Source: Betaproteobacteria bacterium (GTDB lineage Bacteria > Pseudomonadota > Gammaproteobacteria > Burkholderiales > Burkholderiaceae_C). From it: 5,521 bases of DNA. The translations under genes were made by a program, and so were the position numbers. This document shows, in pieces, positions 1 through 4,555 of this stretch. A model generated the notes under the pieces. It worked only from the letters and a program-made list of their open reading frames with translations, did no database searches and was not told the DNA's origin. Position 1 is the first letter of the stretch. Every line of letters begins with the position of its first letter. The DNA lies in contig JANXLW010000325.1 of the NCBI GenBank assembly GCA_025354965.1, forward strand, positions 1 to 5,521, read 5' to 3'.

Positions 1-109
1 CCATGCCTCCAATAAGCATGTGCAGATAGGCCGCCAACGTGCCATCACAAAGCAAGAAAGCAAGCCCGAATGGAATGAGCCCGATAAACCATTGGCAGTA
101 GCGTCGCAT
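1..109 (-). CDS. Small membrane protein, N-terminal part only
   Basis: This reading frame begins with ATG at 109 and is cut by the left edge of the window after 36 codons. The visible N-terminus is MRRYCQWFIGLIPFGLAFLL, followed by a short CDG turn and a second hydrophobic stretch. That is consistent with an inner-membrane segment at about residues 8-20 and perhaps a second one after residue 24. It starts 2 bases after the stop codon of the exported-protein gene at 112-384, so the two are almost certainly co-transcribed and probably translationally coupled. I do not recognise the family. Its position behind a secreted small protein and opposite a lipoprotein/zeta-toxin unit suggests a conjugation or plasmid envelope function, but this is inference only. 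Confidence 0.6.
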   Translation of the reverse strand, partial: MRRYCQWFIGLIPFGLAFLLCDGTLAAYLHMLIGGM

Positions 110-111
110 GA

Positions 112-384
112 CTATTTTTTCTCTTCAATAACGAGATAGAAGACCTGCGTTGCAATAGCCGCTCGGTTGACCACCCCCGAACTGATGACCCGAAAACCTT
201 TGTCGTAAAGCTCTTGAATGTTTTTGAATTCCCCGATCCCGGCGCAAACAAAGGGAGGATCTCCCAGGTTGGCAAAGATGCCTTGGTTGGCCAGGCAAAT
301 CGCCGCCTTGGGGGCATTGGTTTGCGCGTAGGTTGCACAGCAGAAGGAGGCCAGCAAGATGGCAAAGAGGGGGAATGTCTTCAT
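112..384 (-). CDS. Small exported protein of unknown function
   Basis: The protein has 90 residues and starts at the ATG at 384, whose product begins MKTFPLFAILLASFCCATYA. That is a typical Sec signal peptide with a likely cleavage after the TYA at residue 20, leaving a mature chain of about 70 residues. An in-frame start further upstream (516) was rejected because it would bury this signal peptide behind 44 basic, non-conserved-looking residues. The mature part has two cysteines (about residues 30 and 47) that could form a disulphide, and ends in a charged EEKK. No clear Shine-Dalgarno sequence precedes the start. A membrane-protein gene follows 2 bases downstream. The family is not recognised; a periplasmic role is inferred only from the signal sequence. 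It is transcribed away from the lipoprotein/toxin unit, with a shared upstream region at 385-642. Confidence 0.7.
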   Translation of the reverse strand: MKTFPLFAILLASFCCATYAQTNAPKAAICLANQGIFANLGDPPFVCAGIGEFKNIQELYDKGFRVISSGVVNRAAIATQVFYLVIEEKK

Positions 385-421
385 GAAAATCGAAGTGGTA
401 ACCCGGATGGGTGAAATGCGA

Positions 422-440
422 AATTGCGGACGCTGCAATT
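422..440 (-). repeat. Small hairpin in leader of exported-protein gene
   Basis: AATTGC and GCAATT form 6-bp arms around a 7-base loop, about 40 bases upstream of the ATG at 384, and would lie in the 5' leader of the minus-strand transcript. A 9-mer, GACGCTGCA, occurs at 429-437 and again at 450-458, exactly 21 bases (two helical turns) apart. The first copy overlaps this hairpin. The function is unknown and chance occurrence is possible. Confidence 0.3.
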
Positions 441-507
441 GTCTGATCTGACGCTGCATACGACATGCCGAACGAGAGCGGAAGTGAGAGTTTCGACAAA
501 TATAAAA

Positions 508-526
508 TGCTTTCAAATTGAAAGCA
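508..526. promoter_or_regulatory. Operator candidate 1, palindrome with TGCTTTC half-sites
   Basis: TGCTTTCAA and TTGAAAGCA are perfect 9-bp arms around a single central A. The same TGCTTTC/GAAAGCA half-sites recur at 558-577. It overlaps a weak plus-strand -35 candidate (518-523) and lies next to the AT-rich tract at 499-507. A dimeric repressor controlling both divergent units is the most natural reading. The binding protein is not identified. Confidence 0.55.
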
Positions 527-557
527 GATTAATTTCTTAGGATACCATCGTATTGAC

Positions 558-577
558 TGCTTTCTGATATGAAAGCA
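558..577. promoter_or_regulatory. Operator candidate 2, same half-sites with wider spacer
   Basis: TGCTTTC and GAAAGCA (7-bp arms) flank a 6-base spacer TGATAT. The half-sites are identical to those of the palindrome at 508-526, and the two centres are about 50 bp apart, close to five helical turns. The sites differ in spacer length (5 versus 6 bases between the 7-base half-sites). A flexible dimer or looping between sites is possible. Confidence 0.5.
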
Positions 578-587
578 CCAATTGGTG
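576..587. repeat. 12-bp perfect palindrome CACCAATTGGTG
   Basis: This perfect inverted repeat overlaps the last two bases of the second TGCTTTC site and lies about 45 bases upstream of the lipoprotein Shine-Dalgarno sequence. It could be a separate regulator site or part of a compound operator. Confidence 0.4.
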
Positions 588-630
588 TGATTCCGCAGCA
601 AGGGGTCTTGCATCGAAGAATTTTGAGAAT

Positions 631-635
631 AGGAG
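631..635 (+). promoter_or_regulatory. Ribosome binding site of lipoprotein gene
   Basis: AGGAG lies 7 bases before the ATG at 643. It is the only strong Shine-Dalgarno sequence in the four-gene plus-strand unit. The following genes seem to rely on overlap with the gene before them, so it probably sets expression for the whole group. Confidence 0.65.
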
Positions 636-642
636 AGATGGA

Positions 643-801
643 ATGAGGAAACTTATATTGACCGTATTGACGCTGATGGCCCTCGTTGGATGCGCCGGCC
701 AGCCGCCTGAAATCAAAGCGGTGGATTGGCGCATCGGCACCAGCAGCAGTCCATCGCGTTCAGTGTCGCCAGCGTTGATTTGTGATGACTGCACACTTTG
801 A
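643..801 (+). CDS. Small lipoprotein, 52 residues
   Basis: The product starts MRKLILTVLTLMALVGC. It has a positively charged tip, a hydrophobic core and an LVGC lipobox with the lipidated cysteine at residue 17. The mature peptide has about 36 residues, is rich in serine and proline, and ends with CDDCTL, carrying two further cysteines at residues 47 and 50. The start is set by AGGAG 7 bases upstream. It is the first gene of a plus-strand unit leading to a zeta-type toxin and overlaps the next small ORF by 17 bases. Small lipoproteins of this size occur in conjugation systems as VirB7-like pilus components or as entry-exclusion proteins. No sequence signature here distinguishes these, so the role is unassigned. 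An outer-membrane location is expected because residue 18 is Ala, not Asp. Confidence 0.75.
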   Translation: MRKLILTVLTLMALVGCAGQPPEIKAVDWRIGTSSSPSRSVSPALICDDCTL

Positions 802-913
802 CGACGTCAAACAGCTGGGTCTTTCGGACAGGCTGATTCATTTCTATTCTCAGTTCCACCAGCAGTTGTTGCCTGGCAGAGGTGGCATTTTGATCATGAA
901 AGAAATTCGATGA
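785..913 (+). CDS. Micro-ORF between lipoprotein and antitoxin genes
   Basis: This is a 42-residue frame starting MTAHFDDVKQLGLSDRLIHF and ending MKEIR. It is soluble and amphipathic with no signal sequence. It begins 17 bases before the lipoprotein stop (ATG at 785; a GTG one codon earlier is also possible). It ends in a TGA that shares ATGA with the start of the next gene at 910. No Shine-Dalgarno sequence precedes it, so translation would depend on coupling to the lipoprotein gene. The two-sided overlap argues that it is real, or that it serves as a leader coupling the antitoxin to upstream translation. The family is not recognised. It could also be the detached N-terminal part of the following protein if a related gene is fused elsewhere. 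Confidence 0.55.
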   Translation: MTAHFDDVKQLGLSDRLIHFYSQFHQQLLPGRGGILIMKEIR

Positions 914-1173
914 GCAGTGGTTTATTCAATCGCACTGGGGTGCGTTATGAGGTGGCCTGCGAGATCTTGGGGGCCATTATTTCCCACCATGCCGAAGTTC
1001 TTGGCCTGGAGAACAGTAAAGCGATTGCAGACCCGACCGCGGTTGTTGCAGCCCAGACGGCAATCAGCGAGATCAACGGCCTGCGCGATGGTCTTGATCC
1101 CAAGGACTCCGCCGCCATTGAAAGCCTGATTGCTGAGTACGGTCCTTTGGCGCGCCAACTCAACAAGGTGTAG
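910..1173 (+). CDS. Putative antitoxin partner of the zeta toxin
   Basis: The protein has 87 residues, is acidic and appears entirely helical. Two helical blocks can be seen, one at about residues 9-32 (RTGVRYEVACEILGAIISHH) and one at about 43-85, separated by an alanine/proline-rich linker. It has no helix-turn-helix motif, unlike PezA. In size and helical character it resembles the helical-bundle epsilon-type antitoxins, although I cannot claim sequence homology. Its position 12 bases upstream of the zeta toxin gene is the expected antitoxin-first order. Its start shares ATGA with the preceding micro-ORF stop, and only a weak GAAAGA precedes it. If the assignment is right, it would bind the toxin N-terminal region and block substrate entry. 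Without a DNA-binding domain, autoregulation through the TGCTTTC sites would need another protein. Confidence 0.6.
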   Translation: MSSGLFNRTGVRYEVACEILGAIISHHAEVLGLENSKAIADPTAVVAAQTAISEINGLRDGLDPKDSAAIESLIAEYGPLARQLNKV

Positions 1174-1185
1174 GCGAGCGGGAGT

Positions 1186-2574
1186 ATGGCCAGTGAAAAA
1201 ATCACCCACTTCGCGAGGGAAAGTGCCTACCAGGGCATTGAGCGCGCCGCCCTGGAGTCCAGCAAGCCGCAAGAGCAGCCAAGGGCCATTGTTTTAGGCG
1301 GTCAGCCCGGTTCCGGAAAATCTGTCCTCGCTGCCGAAGCCATTTCTGAGTTGCGTGCGCGTGGCGGCGCCATCCTGATCGATGCTGACAGAATGCGCGA
1401 GCAAAACCCTGAGTACAAGCAGCTTTCGCGGCAGGATCCCCAAAACGCTGCCGACCTTACCCATAAGGAGGCCGCCACTTGGGCCACCCGCCTGACGGTG
1501 GTTGCCATCGATAACAAACGCGACCTGGTGGTGGACGGCACCCTGCGTGACCCCGCCAACATTCGCGACCTCACCACCAGGCTCAAAGAGAGTGGATATG
1601 AGGTCGAGGCGCGCATCATGGCAGTGAGTCCTGAAACCTCTTTGGTGCGCGCCCGACTTCGTTTTGAAGAACAGGTGTCTGAGATAGGCACGGGTCGCTT
1701 TGTCAACAAAGAACAACACGACACCGCCTACCGTGGTGTTGCGGCCACTGTCGCAGTGTTGGAGCGCGATAAGCTGGTTGGCAAAGTGATGCTTTACGAT
1801 GCCCACCAACGACCTGTTTACGACAACCGCCTGGAAGCGGATCGATGGAAAGACGCCCCCAGTGCTGAACGGGCCTTGGACCTTGAGCGCAACCGCCTTC
1901 CAACATTGGCGGAGCGGCGAGACCTCATTGCCGTGCTTGAGGATATCAATGCTTTGAGCCGCCAGCGCCAGGGCGGTAGGGACACGGATGGCAATTCAGT
2001 GACTGAAAAATTGGTGGCAGCACGAAGCGAACTCATCCGCATTGAGCAGTCACCGGCTTACCAGCGTGCCGAGGCATTCCATGCTTTGAGTGCCAGGGAA
2101 GCCATTCAACGGCACCCCGAACTGGATGGAGCCTATAAACAACTCCATGAGATCAAACAGGGCTGGGCGTTGAGCGCGTCACAGCATGAACGAGAAGTGG
2201 CGTATTTTTCGAAACGAAGTGAATTGCTCGACCAGTTGCATAGCGGTAGGATCCCCACTGGAAATGTCAGTCTGGATGAATCGCGCCGGGCTATCGACTC
2301 AGCCGCAAGCTTCAAAGGCGTAATGGTGCGTGATGCTGGCGAGGTCAGGAATGAACTCAAAGGCGAAGTGGTTGCAACTTCATCGCACCATGCCTTGGTC
2401 AGGGTCTCGGAGCTGATTGCGATCCGCATTGAGAAAGGTCCTTTGAATCACGACATACGGATGGGCGAGAAACTGTCCATCCAGCATGACGGAAACAAGG
2501 TGCAAATCTACCAGCAAGGCAAAGCGCCCGTTCGGGACCAGATGCATGAGGCCACTCGCGACGGGAGTCGCTAG
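1186..2574 (+). CDS. Zeta/PezT-type toxin with C-terminal KfrB-like extension
   Basis: The protein has 462 residues. The first 230 or so form a P-loop kinase of the zeta family. It has a Walker A GGQPGSGKS (residues 38-46, Lys45), the LIDADRMR segment with Asp66 (21 residues after the lysine, as in the catalytic Lys/Asp pair of PezT and zeta), VDGTLRDP at 117-123, and arginines near 157 and 171 where the family places its ATP-binding arginines. Zeta toxins phosphorylate UDP-N-acetylglucosamine and so block cell-wall synthesis; that activity is inferred here. Residues 235-375 are charged, helical linker sequence. Residues about 378-446 (KGVMVRDAGEV, HHALVRV, NHDIRMGEKLSI, NKVQIYQQGK) resemble the KfrB domain seen at the ends of plasmid proteins. 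Classical zeta proteins stop near 280 residues, so the extension is substantial. GGAG at 1181-1184 is only 1 base from the ATG, so coupling to the upstream gene is likely. The stop lies just before the IS remnants. Confidence 0.85.
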   Translation: MASEKITHFARESAYQGIERAALESSKPQEQPRAIVLGGQPGSGKSVLAAEAISELRARGGAILIDADRMREQNPEYKQLSRQDPQNAADLTHKEAATWATRLTVVAIDNKRDLVVDGTLRDPANIRDLTTRLKESGYEVEARIMAVSPETSLVRARLRFEEQVSEIGTGRFVNKEQHDTAYRGVAATVAVLERDKLVGKVMLYDAHQRPVYDNRLEADRWKDAPSAERALDLERNRLPTLAERRDLIAVLEDINALSRQRQGGRDTDGNSVTEKLVAARSELIRIEQSPAYQRAEAFHALSAREAIQRHPELDGAYKQLHEIKQGWALSASQHEREVAYFSKRSELLDQLHSGRIPTGNVSLDESRRAIDSAASFKGVMVRDAGEVRNELKGEVVATSSHHALVRVSELIAIRIEKGPLNHDIRMGEKLSIQHDGNKVQIYQQGKAPVRDQMHEATRDGSR

Positions 2575-2583
2575 AAAAAAATC

Positions 2584-2937
2584 ATGAAGCTGTGCGCCAG
2601 TCGTGCCTTCTGGCTGGTGGGGTACCCGGGACAGGGGCACGAGATGCTGTTTGATGCCCATGCCCGTGCGTTCGGCGCCTTTGGCGGCGTTCCTCAACGT
2701 GGCATCTACGACAACATGAAGACGGCTGTGGACCAGGTGCTTGCGGGCAAGAAGCGCAAGATCAACAGCCGCTTTGAAGCCATGAGCGGGCGCTACCTGT
2801 TCGAGCCGGAATTCTGTAGTGTTGCCAGTGGATGGGAAAAGGGCATCGTGGAGAAGAACGTACGCGACCGACGCACCAGCATTTGGCACCATGCCAAGGA
2901 CAGGCGCTGGGCCAGTTGGGATGAACTCAATGTCTGA
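2584..2937 (+). pseudogene. istA: IS21-family transposase IstA, internal fragment
   Basis: The 117-residue frame carries the second half of the IstA integrase core. GGVPQRGIYDNMKTAV contains the second catalytic aspartate (YDNM), and SGWEKGIVEKNVRDRR contains the catalytic glutamate region. Full IstA proteins are several hundred residues long. The N-terminal helix-turn-helix and first catalytic aspartate are missing, as is the C-terminal part after SWDELN. No istB helper gene follows. Homology starts abruptly next to the run of A at 2575-2580, just after the zeta stop codon, and ends at about 2932 where IS30 sequence begins. The ATG used here is an internal methionine, so the fragment is not expected to be active. 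Confidence 0.8.
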
Positions 2938-2945
2938 CTGTACAT

Positions 2946-3476
2946 TTGGAGGGTGACCTGATCATCGGTCTGAACCGATCTGCGATTGGTACGCTGGTGG
3001 AGCGACCAAGCCGATTCACCACGCTTGTTCACCTACCTCGTGAAGAAGGCTATGGACTGAGTCCTCGGACGAAGAATGGCCCCCCGCTGGCCGGCTACGG
3101 AGCCATCACCATGGCTAATGCGCTCAAGAGAACTGTGACGACCCTTCCAGCCCAGTTGTGGCAATCACTGACTTGGGATCGTGGCAAAGAACTATCTGAC
3201 CACACCCGGTTCACGATCGAGTCCGGGGTGAGTGTCTTCTTTGCTGACCCTCACAGTCCATGGCAGCGCGGCACAAACGAGAACACGAACGGACTGCTGC
3301 GGCAATACTTCCCGAAGGGCACCGACCTGTCTCGATGGAGTGAACAAGAGATTCAGGCCGTAGCCCACACGCTAAATACAAGACCGCGAAAAACGCTTGG
3401 CTGGAAGACGCCAGCCGAAGCCTTGAATGAGTATCTAAAATCCGTTCAACAACCTAGTGTTGCGACGGCCGGTTGA
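2946..3476 (+). pseudogene. IS30-family transposase, N-terminally truncated
   Basis: This is a 176-residue frame covering the complete DDE catalytic part. The first Asp is in EGDLIIG (residue 4), the second in LTWDRGKE (78) and the Glu in NENTNGLLRQ (112). The 33-residue spacing between the last two is the IS30 hallmark. The typical tail LNTRPRKTLGWKTPAEALNE and a native-looking end SVATAG are present. The N-terminal helix-turn-helix domains that bind the IS ends are missing. Family members run to well over 300 residues. The only start is a TTG at 2946 with no Shine-Dalgarno sequence, and the expected HWEGDL reads HLEGDL at the junction with the IS21 piece. It is therefore a remnant, though with an intact catalytic triad. 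Confidence 0.82.
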
Positions 3477-3792
3477 ATCCGCCCAGTATTGCGGCCATGA
3501 GTTTCAAGATGCGCTCAAGGGCTGGGGGATACGATTCTCTATGAGCAGAAAGGGCAACTGCTGGGCGGACTTGGGGTTTTGTCACAACGCACCGACCGAG
3601 AGTTTCTGGGGGCGGTTGAAGACGGCCAGCCTGTACGGCAGAACATTCGCCACTCGCAAAGAGGCAATGGATGCGGTTCTGGACTGGATGGTTTTCTACA
3701 ATCACAGGCGATTGCATTCGACTCTGGGTTATGGGAGCCCGATGCAATACGAGAATCGCTGGCATGCGGCACAACCTAAAAAAGCTGCATAA
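3457..3792 (+). pseudogene. IS3-family OrfB transposase, C-terminal fragment
   Basis: The 111-residue frame has the end of an IS3-type DDE integrase core. It reads YCGHEFQDALKGWGI, SRKGNCW, then NAPTESFWGRLKT with the catalytic glutamate, then FYNHRRLHSTLGYGSPMQYE. The first two aspartates, the helix-turn-helix protein OrfA and most of OrfB are absent. The initial GTG (3457) is inside the IS30 piece; true IS3 homology begins about 3480. Family members usually read CWDNAPTES. Here CWADLGFCHNAPTES implies an 18-base in-frame insertion at about 3566-3583. The right IS end follows at 3831. It cannot transpose by itself. Confidence 0.82.
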
Positions 3793-3812
3793 ATCATGGG
3801 CTAAGAGCTACA

Positions 3813-3831
3813 CGATTCAGGGGCAAGGTCA
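3813..3831 (-). repeat. Right terminal inverted repeat of IS3-family remnant
   Basis: Read on the minus strand from 3831 inward the sequence is TGACCTTGCCCCTGAATCG. It begins with TGA, runs into a C-rich block, and lies 20 bases after the transposase stop, which matches the right ends of IS3-family elements of this type. No matching left repeat occurs in the window. Sequence from 3832 on is therefore taken as flanking DNA. Confidence 0.55.
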
Positions 3832-3935
3832 GCATATGCACCGGGCGGATCAGGCGAGATTTTCGGCTTCGGAGATTTCACCTTTTGAAGATCACAATGA
3901 TGCCGGTCAATACAGCAGACAACCCCAGAGGGGAA

Positions 3936-4460
3936 TCATTTTTTCTCTTTCCCCCCGTCCAGAATGGCCGGGTCCTGGGAGAGGTTGTCCAGCATGGATA
4001 ACAAGGTTCGCCGCGTCGTTGCCACGTCGGCATCGGTGGCACCGGCCAGCGCGATCTGGTTGACTTCCTCGGCCAGGGGAATGAGAACCTTCTTCAAGCG
4101 CTTCCCTTTCGGCGTCAAGAAAACGTAGAGGTTCTTGCGGTTGTCCGGTCGATGCTCTCGAGTCACGTATCCCAACGACTCCATCGAACGCAACGCGATG
4201 ACCGTAGTGGGCTCCATGAAACCAGCCTCGTCGCTCAACTCGCGCTGAGTCATGCCATCCTGCTCCCAAAGTATCCGGAGAAACGCCCAATGCCCTAACT
4301 GAACGTCGTGCCTTGAGAGACGCATCTGGAGGGCACGAAGAAAGACACGGGTGGCATCCTTGATCAGGTGAGCCATCCGGTCGTTGGGTACGGCAGAATG
4401 CCAATGCTTCAATACACGTTCTTCAGGGTTTTGCTTCTTGTTGATGCTGGTCTTGGTCAT
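3936..4460 (-). CDS. MarR-family transcriptional regulator
   Basis: The protein has 174 residues and starts at the ATG at 4460 (MTKTSINKKQ). This start is preferred because longer starts only add sequence unlike the family, and a weak GGAA lies just upstream. The winged-helix domain spans about residues 35-125. It includes the HWAFLRILWEQDGMTQRELSD helix region, the recognition helix around MEPTTVIALRSMESLGYV (82-99), and the wing REHRPDNRKNLYVFLT with its Asp-x-Arg pattern. The flanking helices at both ends would form the dimer interface. MarR proteins are usually repressors that leave DNA on binding an aromatic or other small ligand. It lies 95 bases downstream of the oxidoreductase gene on the same strand and may regulate it. 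The end is hydrophilic (GGKEKK). Confidence 0.88.
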   Translation of the reverse strand: MTKTSINKKQNPEERVLKHWHSAVPNDRMAHLIKDATRVFLRALQMRLSRHDVQLGHWAFLRILWEQDGMTQRELSDEAGFMEPTTVIALRSMESLGYVTREHRPDNRKNLYVFLTPKGKRLKKVLIPLAEEVNQIALAGATDADVATTRRTLLSMLDNLSQDPAILDGGKEKK

Positions 4461-4477
4461 GGTTCCAATTATCAGCG

Positions 4478-4491
4478 TGCGCGACCGCGCA
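4478..4491. promoter_or_regulatory. Inverted repeat upstream of marR-type gene
   Basis: TGCGCG and CGCGCA flank a central AC, 17 bases upstream of the start codon at 4460. On the minus strand it is followed by GATAAT (complement of 4468-4473), a fair -10 box without a clear -35. MarR dimers bind short palindromes near their own promoters, so this is a plausible autoregulatory site. GC-rich palindromes also occur by chance. Confidence 0.35.
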
Positions 4492-4555
4492 ACCTCCGGT
4501 TGGTTCACCCCGGCAAATGGCGCATGTTCAGCAGCCATTGATTCGAGCATGACTC

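Larger units (their letters stand above)
385..642. promoter_or_regulatory. Divergent intergenic control region
   Basis: This 258-bp non-coding stretch separates the minus-strand exported-protein gene from the plus-strand lipoprotein gene. It is more AT-rich than its surroundings around 490-570 and contains several inverted repeats listed separately. A possible plus-strand promoter is TTGAAA at 518-523 and GATACC at 541-546 with a 17-base gap. A possible minus-strand -10 is TATATT (complement of 499-504), but no good -35 is visible. Both promoter calls are weak. Both would overlap the first TGCTTTC palindrome, as expected for a shared repressor site. Confidence 0.45.
2575..3831 (+). mobile_element. 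Mosaic of three IS remnants (IS21, IS30, IS3)
   Basis: Three transposase fragments of unrelated families follow one another in the same orientation with almost no DNA between them. They are IS21 IstA (2584-2937), the IS30 catalytic part (2946-3476) and the IS3 OrfB end (3457-3792). Every piece has lost its 5' portion, and the IS21 piece has lost its 3' portion too. Only one terminal repeat, at the right end near 3831, is recognisable. No target duplication can be tested because the left ends are gone. The block separates the zeta-toxin unit from the oxidoreductase/MarR pair and probably marks a recombination boundary between segments of different origin. Confidence 0.75.

Noticed and set aside
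45..365. 106-codon minus-strand frame overlapping the exported-protein gene
   Set aside because: It overlaps both the signal-peptide protein and the membrane protein in another frame, and its composition (Pro/Arg/Ser rich, no motif) is typical of a shadow frame.
125..613. 162-codon minus-strand frame spanning the divergent control region
   Set aside because: It runs through the palindromic operator region and then through the exported-protein gene in a different frame; the codon choice looks non-coding.
1294..1809. Long open frames on the minus strand opposite the zeta toxin
   Set aside because: They are antisense shadows of a clearly coding, motif-bearing plus-strand gene in GC-rich DNA, and show no family features of their own.
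3832..3935. Gene or RNA in the gap between the IS end and the MarR stop
   Set aside because: No open frame with a start and ribosome site, no tRNA-like fold and no convincing repeat was seen; it appears to be plain flanking DNA.
3923..3944. CCCC-AGA-GGGG hairpin followed by a T run as a terminator
   Set aside because: The stem is only 4 bp and the T run is 5 bases away on the plus strand, with only an IS remnant upstream. Read for the MarR gene on the minus strand there is no T run after it.
3671..4063. Plus-strand frame crossing the right IS end into the MarR gene
   Set aside because: It is out of frame with the transposase, crosses the IS boundary and is antisense to the MarR C-terminus, so it is chance.
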